Origin: an uncultured Clostridia bacterium
GTDB lineage: Bacteria; Bacillota; Clostridia; Christensenellales; Borkfalkiaceae
DNA: 64,000 nucleotides
Assembly: GCA_944367535.1 (NCBI GenBank)
Contig: CALVWQ010000009.1
Location: forward strand, 1-64,000
Direction of reading: 5' to 3'
Below the pieces are notes generated by a model. That model had not been told where the DNA came from. It searched no databases and saw nothing but the letters and a program-made list of their open reading frames with translations. A program made the position numbers and the translations under genes. Of this stretch, positions 8,312 through 14,834 are shown piece after piece (the first letter of the stretch is position 1; every line of letters starts with the position of its first letter).

Positions 8312-9199
8312 ATGAACTTCAATAATCTACCAGACGAAATGCGGTCATTACCGAATTGGGCGTGCTATAGGACATATACAAATAAAGAAGGAAAACGAAA
8401 GAAGGTTATTATCAGTCCTCAGAACGGCAACTTTGCTAAAAGCAACGAGCCAAACACTTGGGCGAATTTTGAAACAGCAAAGAATTATTGCCGGCGTTAT
8501 AGATATTCGGGACTTACCTTTGCTTTAACGGGCGGTATAGTGTTTATCGACATTGATCACGCCATAGATAAAACGACAGGTGAAATTCTTTCGCCCGAAG
8601 CAAAGAAACTGCTGGAAATGTTTCCGGATACTTTTTGTGAGCGTTCAGTAAGTGGCACGGGGATCCATATCCTTGTCAAAGGCTCCTTGCCTGAAAATGC
8701 ACTCAAACGTAATGATACAAAAGGCTTGGAAATGTACGACAATTACCGTTTTGTCTGTATGACAGGTGATTTGATTTCAGAAACAACTTCACTTAAAGAC
8801 TGTACGGATACAATTGGGCAAGTTAATTACGATTTCATAGGAAAAAGACAAGAACCGATGTATGTTCCTGCATACGGTATTGCCACAAAGACGGATTCTG
8901 AATTGATCGATAGAATACTGGCAAGTAAACAAGGCGATAAATTCCGAAGATTGCTTGACGGAGATATAAGTAAATATCCCAGCCACTCCAACGCTGATTA
9001 TGCGTTTTGCAAAATGCTTGCGTGGTGGACAAATGATTTTTGGCAAATAGACCGAATTTTCCGCAGCAGCGGTTTGTATCGTGAAAAATGGGACAGTCGC
9101 CGCGGAAACGGGACATACGGCTCAAACATTATCGACAGCGTAATGAGTTCGCAGTCGCCGCGTGTTTTTCGGTTTTCGGAAAATGCAATGGAAATGTAA
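8312..9199 (+). CDS. Archaeo-eukaryotic primase-like protein (NrS-1/primase-polymerase type)
   Basis: A 295-residue protein. ATG 8312 is preferred over GTG 8306 because the GAGGTG ribosome-binding site then has normal spacing. It has the primase-polymerase pattern seen in phage and plasmid replication proteins: LPNWACYRTY near the start, GLTFALTGGIVFIDIDHAID with the metal-binding Asp pair (about residues 73-85), and SVSGTGIHILVKG with the catalytic His region (about 115). The tail FCKMLAWWTNDFWQIDRIFRSSGLYREKWD is the conserved helical bundle that usually precedes a helicase. No helicase domain follows, so this is a stand-alone primase. It ends Glu-Met. Confidence 0.82.
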   Translation: MNFNNLPDEMRSLPNWACYRTYTNKEGKRKKVIISPQNGNFAKSNEPNTWANFETAKNYCRRYRYSGLTFALTGGIVFIDIDHAIDKTTGEILSPEAKKLLEMFPDTFCERSVSGTGIHILVKGSLPENALKRNDTKGLEMYDNYRFVCMTGDLISETTSLKDCTDTIGQVNYDFIGKRQEPMYVPAYGIATKTDSELIDRILASKQGDKFRRLLDGDISKYPSHSNADYAFCKMLAWWTNDFWQIDRIFRSSGLYREKWDSRRGNGTYGSNIIDSVMSSQSPRVFRFSENAMEM

Positions 9200-9220
9200 T
9201 AAAGGAGGAGGTGAAAAATT

Positions 9221-9679
9221 ATGCCGAATTGGGCTGATTGCGAAATGTCTGTCGTGCTTCCCAGCAAAAATGCGGATAAGTTCGAAAATCTGTTTCTTGA
9301 GAGAGACAGTGAAAATAATAAAGAGAAAGAAAGATACTTTGCAAGGTGTTTCAAACATTATTCAGAGAGGGAAAATAACAAACATGGTCTGACGCGCTTA
9401 TTTATTCATTTTGACGCCGCATGGAGTTTGAATTCCTGTATGGTTGACGGCTATCCTCAGGAAAGCGAAGGCAAATGTCCAACATTGGAAGATGTTTGCA
9501 AGGAAATGAATGTGATACGCTTATCTGCTTATAGCAGAGAACCCGGATTAGAATTTGAAGAACAAATGCTTTATTCGTCTGAAAACGGCTTTTTTTACGA
9601 TTCGCGAGATATGTACTGCGAGCCTTGTTATGATTTTCTGGACGAGGACGAAAGCCTTGAAGAAGGAGCGGAGATGTGA
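9221..9679 (+). CDS. Short Api92/YubB-like protein
   Basis: A 152-residue protein starting MPNWADCEMSV, similar to the larger protein at 5410-6195. Shared positions include the MPNW start and an FDAAWS motif (FDTAWS in the longer copy), followed by a FEEQ..YSSENGFF segment in the place of FAEEQ..STGDMVV. It ends in a Glu-rich acidic tail with five cysteines in its second half. A strong AAGGAGGAGGTG ribosome-binding site precedes ATG 9221. No function is established. It ends Glu-Met, with ATGTGACA at the junction. Confidence 0.7.
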   Translation: MPNWADCEMSVVLPSKNADKFENLFLERDSENNKEKERYFARCFKHYSERENNKHGLTRLFIHFDAAWSLNSCMVDGYPQESEGKCPTLEDVCKEMNVIRLSAYSREPGLEFEEQMLYSSENGFFYDSRDMYCEPCYDFLDEDESLEEGAEM

Positions 9680-9681
9680 CA

Positions 9682-10788
9682 ATGATAAAACTTGCAACAG
9701 TTTGTTCGGGAATCGGGGCGCCGGAAAAGGCGCTCCAGCTTCTCGGAATTAAATATGAACTCGTCTTTTTCAGTGAGATCGACAATGCGGCAATACGCTC
9801 TTACTGTTCCATTCACGGGGAAAACCGTGAAAAGAACTTGGGCGATCTGTCGCGCATTGATTACAGCAAATTACCAAAAGATATTGACCTGATTGTCGGG
9901 GGAACACCGTGTCAGGATTTCTCAGTTAGCGGACTCGGCAAAGGGGGCGAAGAAGGCTCCGGAACACGGTCAAGCCTGATGTGGTTTTACATAAAACTCA
10001 TTGCAGAAACAAAACCAAAAATCGTCGTATGGGAAAACGTTGCTGCGGTATTGAACTGCAAACATTATATGACGTACCGTAAATTTTACTGTACATTAAA
10101 CAATCTCGGATACAGAGTAAATGCGGGTGTGCTGAACGCAAAATATTTCAATTTACCGCAAAACCGTGTCCGTGTTTTTGTTGTAGCGGTAAGGAAGGAT
10201 GCAGATATTTCGTTTGCTTATCCGCACGGATACGATTCGGGGATACGCATTAAACACGCATTGTGCGAACGTATCCCCGAAAGGTGTTTTACGAAATCGT
10301 ACAAGGATGTTTTGCCGTATAATCGGCATTATACTTCTACGCATAACATAATGCCCGTCGGAAAAATCAAAAACTCAAAGTTCAAGCAAACCAACGAGGT
10401 TTTATCGATAGACGGCATTTTCGATTGCTTGACAACCAAACAAGGCAACTGGATCGTAGATGACCGGATTCCGCGCGAGAAACCGCTGCGACATCTCGTG
10501 CCAAACGAATCCCTGCGGTTTATGGGATTTGAAGATAAGGACTTCTATAAATGCCGATACCGTTACGAGAGAAAAGGGACGAAAAAGATACGCTTCGACA
10601 ATGTACCCGACGGAGAAATATATATGCAAGCCGGCAACAGTATTGCCGTTAACGTGCTTATGGCTCTGTTCGGAGAAATGTTCGGGATACCTTGGCAAGA
10701 AAAAGTTTTCAAAGAACGTATGAAAACAGAAGAAGAACTATTAAGCGAATTGCCGTTGTTTGAATGGATGCGAGAAAATACGGCATAA
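9682..10788 (+). CDS. DNA (cytosine-5) methyltransferase
   Basis: A 368-residue C5 methyltransferase that would methylate cytosine in duplex DNA using SAM. ATG 9682 is preferred over GTG 9676 because GAAGGAG is then well spaced. Motifs appear in canonical order: I (TVCSGIGAPEKAL), IV with catalytic Cys (GGTPCQDFSVSG, about residue 78), VI (WENV), VIII (PQNRVRVFV) and X (QAGNSIAVNVL). All core motifs look intact. There is no adjacent restriction endonuclease, so it is probably an orphan methyltransferase protecting the element from host restriction. It does not end in Met. Confidence 0.93.
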   Translation: MIKLATVCSGIGAPEKALQLLGIKYELVFFSEIDNAAIRSYCSIHGENREKNLGDLSRIDYSKLPKDIDLIVGGTPCQDFSVSGLGKGGEEGSGTRSSLMWFYIKLIAETKPKIVVWENVAAVLNCKHYMTYRKFYCTLNNLGYRVNAGVLNAKYFNLPQNRVRVFVVAVRKDADISFAYPHGYDSGIRIKHALCERIPERCFTKSYKDVLPYNRHYTSTHNIMPVGKIKNSKFKQTNEVLSIDGIFDCLTTKQGNWIVDDRIPREKPLRHLVPNESLRFMGFEDKDFYKCRYRYERKGTKKIRFDNVPDGEIYMQAGNSIAVNVLMALFGEMFGIPWQEKVFKERMKTEEELLSELPLFEWMRENTA

Positions 10789-10797
10789 GGAGGTTGT

Positions 10798-11598
10798 ATG
10801 ACGAGAGGAAAAATTGTAGCAGTTTTACCGGATGGGCGATTGGTGACGAGTACGGAATTTAACGGCGATATGTACTATTCTGACGGAGGGTATGGACAAG
10901 AAATTGTAGAAGTTCTTGAAAACATTGAAACCGAAGAAGAATACATAGAGTTTGTCGAAGATTTTAACGGGCGGAACTTTCGTTATACGGATCGTGACCT
11001 GTTCTATGACTGCGTATATGAGGGTTGCGATTTTTACGATATGTCTGAAGAATATTTTTTCAAGTGGTTTTCCGACTACTTCTATGTAAAAAACCTTTCA
11101 GATAAAACGGTAATTTTTACAGACGCGGACAAACAAAAAATTGCATTGGAACCCGATGCGCTCGCAGCATTCAAATTTGGGAAATTTTATGCGTGCAATG
11201 CGGAAGATTTTGAAAGACGAGATTTTGCGGAAAAACTGAAATTCCTGCGTGAAGGGCTCGGCTGCGATATGGAAGATAACTGCGAATATCTTTGGAATCT
11301 TTGTTCCGTTTATGATAACAACCATCGGGGTGCAAATCTTACGCGCAAGATTACAGATTATAACTTTGTTGACAATGAAGATTTGGAGTTCATTGTAAAA
11401 GAAAAATCGTTTGACGGCGTAACAAGTCTGCGCGTTTTTATCAATGATACATACGACGCAAACCTTTATCGTTTGGACGGATACGGAAATCTTGCGAACG
11501 TGGAAATATCCGATTTTGAAGAACTTATCGATGACCTTGTAAACGATCTCGAACGAGATATTAGAGTGCCGCTGGCAAAACAGGAGGCTTATTTATGA
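10798..11598 (+). CDS. Highly acidic element protein, unknown function
   Basis: A 266-residue protein with more than a fifth Asp and Glu, far exceeding Lys and Arg, and many aromatic residues (DRDLFYDCVYEGCDFYDMSE, EYFFKWFSDYFYV). Its start MTRGKIVAVLPDGRLV follows an AAGGAGG ribosome-binding site. No membrane span or signal peptide is visible. It is coupled to the next gene by ATGA. The composition is compatible with a DNA-mimic protein, but that is speculation; I recognise no family. Confidence 0.7.
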   Translation: MTRGKIVAVLPDGRLVTSTEFNGDMYYSDGGYGQEIVEVLENIETEEEYIEFVEDFNGRNFRYTDRDLFYDCVYEGCDFYDMSEEYFFKWFSDYFYVKNLSDKTVIFTDADKQKIALEPDALAAFKFGKFYACNAEDFERRDFAEKLKFLREGLGCDMEDNCEYLWNLCSVYDNNHRGANLTRKITDYNFVDNEDLEFIVKEKSFDGVTSLRVFINDTYDANLYRLDGYGNLANVEISDFEELIDDLVNDLERDIRVPLAKQEAYL

Positions 11599-11885
11599 GT
11601 AAAAAACAATCATGTAAAGAATTAAGCAGTTTGGAAAAGTTATATATCCTTTTGCAACCCTATATCCGTAGAAGAGAAATAAAAGAAGTATTACAGTGTA
11701 CTGCGAAAAATGTCAATCAAATTTTTGATTCTGTACAACTTCTTATGAAACAAAAAAATTATCGTATCTTGGATTACAACAGAATCCCCACAAAATTGTT
11801 TATGGCTTATTGTCAAATTGATATAGAGGATTTTGTTCAGAGTGCAGATATAGAAATGAAAATGAATAAGGTAGGGAAAAAATGA
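11595..11885 (+). CDS. Small probable DNA-binding protein upstream of the integrase
   Basis: A 96-residue Lys-rich protein placed directly before the integrase with ATGA overlaps at both ends. The segment REIKEVLQCTAKNVNQIFDSVQLL looks like a helix-turn-helix, followed by YRILDYNRIPTKLFMAYCQ. Position and size suggest an excisionase or recombination directionality factor, with some likeness to DUF3173 proteins. The assignment is by context; the helix-turn-helix is judged by eye. Confidence 0.6.
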   Translation: MSKKQSCKELSSLEKLYILLQPYIRRREIKEVLQCTAKNVNQIFDSVQLLMKQKNYRILDYNRIPTKLFMAYCQIDIEDFVQSADIEMKMNKVGKK

Positions 11886-13150
11886 TTCGATTGGTTTCGG
11901 CGCCGATCGTGGCGAAAGACAAGGGAAACGGTAAATGGTATTTTCGTATTAAATACTACGAAGATGAACAGTATCGTGATATACGCAAAAGAGGCTTCAC
12001 AACAAAAAAAGAAGCCAAACTCGCTGAAGCTGCGTTTGAAACTGAATTATTTAAAGGGAAATCAAATGAATTCTTCCAGCCAGTTTGTGAGCCAATAAAT
12101 GAACCGATTGAAGAAACTATAAAAGAACTGAAAGAAAATTTTGAAAAAGTAGATAAGGGGAAAGGAATACTTGTCAAAGAATTGTACGAAGAATATGTAA
12201 AATATATTTCAACAAGACTTAAAGCGGGAAGCGTTCGCTCTGCAAGTGATGTTTTAAGGATTTTTGTATTGCCTGATTTTGGAGAAAGAGAAGTCGCATC
12301 GTTATCAACTAAAGATATTCTCGACTGGCAAGAAAAAATTATTGCAAAAGGGTTTGGGTATAAGTATAAGTCTAAAATATATTGCGGCTTTACGGCTATG
12401 CTTAATTATGGCATCAAATTTCACGACATAAAAGAAAATGTAGTCAGCAGAGTTGGAAACTTCAAAAACACAGATCGGAAAAAAGAAATGCTTTTTTGGT
12501 CGGAAGAAGAGTTCAAACAATTCTATGCGGTCATTGATGACGATTTGTTTAGAGTATATTTTTCTTTCTTATATCTTACAGGTTGTCGAAAAGGTGAGTC
12601 GCTCGCATTAACTTGGAATGATATTGATTTTGTTCGTCGTGAAGTGCGGATTAACAAATCATTGAATCGAAAGCAAAAAGCAAAGGGAGAAAAACAAGTT
12701 GTCAATGTTCCAAAGGTAGCATCCGATCTTGGATGGCATATTTCAGAATCCAGAAGCTATGAAATAACAACGCCAAAAAACAAATCGTCTTACAGAAATA
12801 TTCTTATGCCTATGAATCTGGTAAATATGTTGTGGGAACATCAGAAAAGAAGTAAAGAAGAATATGGATATACACCTGATTGGTTTGTGTTTGGCGGTGC
12901 AGAGCCTTTATCCGACCAGACAATACGCCGTAGACTGAATGAATATGCGGACAAAGCAGGAGTTAAAAGAATTCGCGTGCACGATATACGTCATTCACAC
13001 GCATCACTTTTAATAAATAAAGGTCAAAATATTTTGATTGTTTCTCAAAGGCTTGGACACAGCGATGTAACACAAACACTGAATACTTACAGCCATTTGA
13101 TGCCCAATGTTCAAAAGCAAATTATCAATGCTTTAGATTTTGAAATGTAA
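11882..13150 (+). CDS. Tyrosine integrase of the element
   Basis: A 422-residue tyrosine recombinase. Residues about 10-55 form an arm-DNA-binding domain (NGKWYFRIKYYED, KRGFTTKKEAKLAE). About 95-175 is the core-binding domain. The catalytic residues are Arg in TGCRKGESLAL (about 236), His and Arg in HDIRHSHASLL (about 366 and 369), His in LGHSDVTQTL (about 391) and Tyr in LNTYSHLMP (about 402). It would insert and excise the element at tRNA-Trp. It ends Phe-Glu-Met. A rho-independent terminator follows at once and the recombination region lies between it and the tRNA. Confidence 0.95.
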   Translation: MIRLVSAPIVAKDKGNGKWYFRIKYYEDEQYRDIRKRGFTTKKEAKLAEAAFETELFKGKSNEFFQPVCEPINEPIEETIKELKENFEKVDKGKGILVKELYEEYVKYISTRLKAGSVRSASDVLRIFVLPDFGEREVASLSTKDILDWQEKIIAKGFGYKYKSKIYCGFTAMLNYGIKFHDIKENVVSRVGNFKNTDRKKEMLFWSEEEFKQFYAVIDDDLFRVYFSFLYLTGCRKGESLALTWNDIDFVRREVRINKSLNRKQKAKGEKQVVNVPKVASDLGWHISESRSYEITTPKNKSSYRNILMPMNLVNMLWEHQKRSKEEYGYTPDWFVFGGAEPLSDQTIRRRLNEYADKAGVKRIRVHDIRHSHASLLINKGQNILIVSQRLGHSDVTQTLNTYSHLMPNVQKQIINALDFEM

Positions 13151-13184
13151 AAAGAGGGGAGTTTTCAGAAACTCTCCTCTTTTT
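13150..13184 (+). terminator. Rho-independent terminator after the integrase
   Basis: A 15-base-pair stem (AAAAGAGGGGAGTTT paired with its complement, one G-T wobble) with a TCAG loop starts at the integrase stop codon, and its 3' arm merges into a T run. Confidence 0.9.
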
Positions 13185-13230
13185 CCTTATATATAATATT
13201 GAAAGAAGCTCAAAACATATTTGGCAACGT

Positions 13231-13259
13231 TTGACTTTATTTGCCGTTTAGGCTAAAAT
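13231..13259 (+). promoter_or_regulatory. Strong sigma-A-type promoter pointing into the attachment region
   Basis: TTGACT at 13231-13236, 17-base spacer, TAAAAT at 13254-13259. It reads away from the integrase toward the 12-base repeats and the tRNA (antisense to it). No protein gene follows, so it may drive a small RNA or act on the integrase after excision and circularisation. Confidence 0.55.
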
Positions 13260-13304
13260 AGAGTACAATGAAGTTTGTCAAAAAAGTGGTCAAAAAAATT
13301 TTTT

Positions 13305-13345
13305 AGGGCCACTTTTAGGGCCACTTTTGGGGCCACTTTGGGGCA
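13305..13345. repeat. 12-base tandem repeat, three copies plus a partial
   Basis: AGGGCCACTTTT at 13305 and 13317, GGGGCCACTTTG at 13329, then a partial GGGGC. An inverted partner, AAAAGTGGTC, lies at 13282-13291. Between integrase and tRNA, such repeats are likely integrase arm-binding sites; binding itself is inferred. Confidence 0.75.
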
Positions 13346-13350
13346 TCTGT

Positions 13351-13396
13351 CAATATATTGTGGTAAAACAAAGTCCCAACCACAATATATTGTGGT
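13351..13396. repeat. 14-base direct repeat
   Basis: CAATATATTGTGGT occurs at 13351-13364 and again at 13383-13396, where it forms part of the large palindrome. It lies within the presumed element end and may be a recombination protein site or the relic of a duplicated terminator arm. Confidence 0.6.
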
Positions 13397-13402
13397 TGGG
13401 AC
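13373..13402 (-). terminator. 30-base perfect palindrome, likely tRNA-Trp terminator
   Basis: A perfect 15+15 inverted repeat with no spacer (left arm starts GTCCCAACC). Read on the minus strand it lies just after the tRNA 3' end and is followed by TTTGTTTT, the layout of an intrinsic terminator. It lies on the element side of the tRNA. Confidence 0.7.
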
Positions 13403-13406
13403 ACCG

Positions 13407-13482
13407 TGGCAGGGGAGACGCGACTCGAACACGCAACCGGCGGTTTTGGAGACCGCTGCTCTACCAATTGAGCCACTCCCCT
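13407..13482 (-). tRNA. tRNA-Trp (anticodon CCA)
   Basis: On the minus strand, 76 bases fold as a tRNA. The acceptor arm is AGGGGAG with CTCCCCT, the D arm is GCTC/GAGC, the anticodon stem GCGGT/ACCGC encloses loop CTCCAAA (anticodon CCA), the T arm contains TTCGAGT, and the 3' CCA is encoded. The element is inserted at its 3' side, a common integrase target. Its promoter is at 13497-13525. Confidence 0.97.
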
Positions 13483-13496
13483 AAAAGAACATTTTG

Positions 13497-13525
13497 ATTA
13501 TATAATAAATATTGTTTTTAGTCAA
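13497..13525 (-). promoter_or_regulatory. tRNA-Trp promoter
   Basis: On the minus strand: TTGACT (13525-13520), 17-base spacer, TATAAT (13502-13497), 14 bases before the tRNA 5' end. A near-consensus housekeeping promoter. Confidence 0.88.
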
Positions 13526-13541
13526 TTAAAAAGAGGCAATT

Positions 13542-14348
13542 ATGGAAAAGAAATTTAAATTAGGAGTAATAGGGGCGGGATTTATGTCTCGGGCGATTGT
13601 AGAAGGTGCAATATCTTCGGGGTTTCTTAATTGCAGCAGTATTTTAGTGAGTGATGTGAGCGCGACCGCACTTGATTATTTAAGTAAAAAGGGAGTTGAG
13701 GTAACAACCGATAACGCAAAAATTTTTAGTGAGGCGGAGTTTATTCTTTTTGCCGTGAAGCCTCAGGTTTTCGAGAGTGTGGCAAAAATAACTTCATCAG
13801 ATTATAGTTATAAAATTATTTCAATCATGGCAGGTGTAAAAAAAGACCGTATAAAGTCATTTTATCCCGAAGCGGAAATTGCAAGATGTATGCCAAATAC
13901 TCCGTGTTCCGTAGGCTATGGTGCGGTCGGCATGGATGTAAGTTCATTTAAAGAAAAGAGCGATGCCGATTTTATTATAAATCTTTTTTCTTCTTTCGCA
14001 AAAGTAGTTGTGCTCGACGAAATAATGCTTAATACAGTTACGGGAATAAGCGGCAGCGCTCCTGCATATTTTTATTTGTTTTTGAAAGGAATAATTGACG
14101 CCGCCGTAAAAAGAGGACTTAACGAAAACGACGCCAGGATTCTTGCTTGCAACACTATGATTGGAAGCGGGTTGATGGTTCTTAAAAATTCTGACAAATG
14201 TCTTGAAGAGCTCATAGACGCTGTATGCAGTAAGGGTGGTACTACTATTGAGGCTGTTAAAGTTTTTAATGAACATAACATCGGAGATATAACAGATGCG
14301 GCTGTTAATGCTTGTATCAACAGAGCGGCGGAGTTGGAAAATTTGTGA
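13542..14348 (+). CDS. proC: Pyrroline-5-carboxylate reductase
   Basis: A 268-residue enzyme that makes proline from pyrroline-5-carboxylate with NAD(P)H. The Rossmann start GVIGAGFMSRAIVEG, FAVKPQVFE, ARCMPNTPCSVGYG and the C-terminal GISGSAPAYFYLFLKGIIDAA plus CSKGGTTIEAV are all present. The length is normal. ATG 13542 follows AAAGAGG. It is the first chromosomal gene beyond the element and is coupled to rnhA by an ATG/TGA overlap. Confidence 0.95.
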   Translation: MEKKFKLGVIGAGFMSRAIVEGAISSGFLNCSSILVSDVSATALDYLSKKGVEVTTDNAKIFSEAEFILFAVKPQVFESVAKITSSDYSYKIISIMAGVKKDRIKSFYPEAEIARCMPNTPCSVGYGAVGMDVSSFKEKSDADFIINLFSSFAKVVVLDEIMLNTVTGISGSAPAYFYLFLKGIIDAAVKRGLNENDARILACNTMIGSGLMVLKNSDKCLEELIDAVCSKGGTTIEAVKVFNEHNIGDITDAAVNACINRAAELENL

Positions 14349-14788
14349 TGAAGAAAGTAAGGATATATACTGACGGCGCATGTAGCGGTAATCCAGGAGA
14401 CGGCGGGTTCTGTGCTATTCTTATATACAAAGATATAGAAAAAGTAATAAGCGGTAGTGAATTAGATACGACTAATAACAGAATGGAGCTTGTTGCCGTT
14501 ATAAAAGGTCTTGAAGCGCTTAAAGAGAAATGTTTTGTTGAAATTTACAGTGACTCTCAATATGTTGTCAACGCATTTACGGAGGGTTGGGTGATAGACT
14601 GGCAAAAAAACGGGTGGAAAACTGCTGCAAAGAAAGATGTGAAGAATGTTGACTTATGGGAAAAACTTCTTGAGTTTACGAAATTTCATAAAGTTGACTT
14701 TATAAAAGTAAAAGGACATGCCGATAACGAATATAATAACCGTTGTGATAAAATCGCAGTAGAAGAATATAAAAAGTTAAGATTATAA
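14348..14788 (+). CDS. rnhA: Ribonuclease HI
   Basis: A 146-residue RNase HI that degrades RNA in RNA-DNA hybrids. The catalytic residues are visible: Asp in YTDGACSGNPG, Glu in NNRMELVAV, Asp in YSDSQYVVNA and Asp in the final NRCDKIA, with VKGHADNEYNN holding the conserved His. ATG 14348 overlaps the proC stop; a longer frame starting inside proC is not supported by homology. Confidence 0.95.
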   Translation: MKKVRIYTDGACSGNPGDGGFCAILIYKDIEKVISGSELDTTNNRMELVAVIKGLEALKEKCFVEIYSDSQYVVNAFTEGWVIDWQKNGWKTAAKKDVKNVDLWEKLLEFTKFHKVDFIKVKGHADNEYNNRCDKIAVEEYKKLRL

Positions 14789-14822
14789 ATCTTATTTTAC
14801 GGATAACTTTTTTTTACGGTAA

Positions 14823-14828
14823 TATAAT
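14823..14828 (+). promoter_or_regulatory. -10 box six bases before an ATG (leaderless start)
   Basis: TATAAT ends at 14828 and the ATG of the TVP38-family gene starts at 14835, so transcription should start at about the ATG. No ribosome-binding site precedes it. No good -35 box is visible. Confidence 0.6.
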
Positions 14829-14834
14829 ATAAAT

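Larger units (their letters stand above)
1..13406. mobile_element. Right end of an integrative (conjugative) element in tRNA-Trp
   Basis: A compact block of co-directional genes runs from a VirB4-like conjugation ATPase to a tyrosine integrase and stops next to the 3' end of tRNA-Trp. The content (ArdC-like, DUF3846, YodL, Api92-like, DNA methyltransferases, primase-like protein) is typical of Clostridial integrative conjugative elements and phage-like islands. Base composition is richer in G+C than the chromosome beyond the tRNA. Only the integrase-proximal end is present; the left end, relaxase, coupling protein and second attachment repeat must lie outside. The right boundary at about 13,406 is inferred from the tRNA end. 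Confidence 0.85.

Noticed and set aside
13275..13484. A 69-residue open frame crossing the attachment region and the tRNA
   Set aside because: Its second half is the antisense translation of tRNA-Trp and its first half translates the 12-base repeats; there is no homology or good ribosome-binding site.
14779..14794. Short AAGATT/AATCTT hairpin after rnhA
   Set aside because: The stem is only six AT-rich pairs and the T run is interrupted; too weak to call a terminator.
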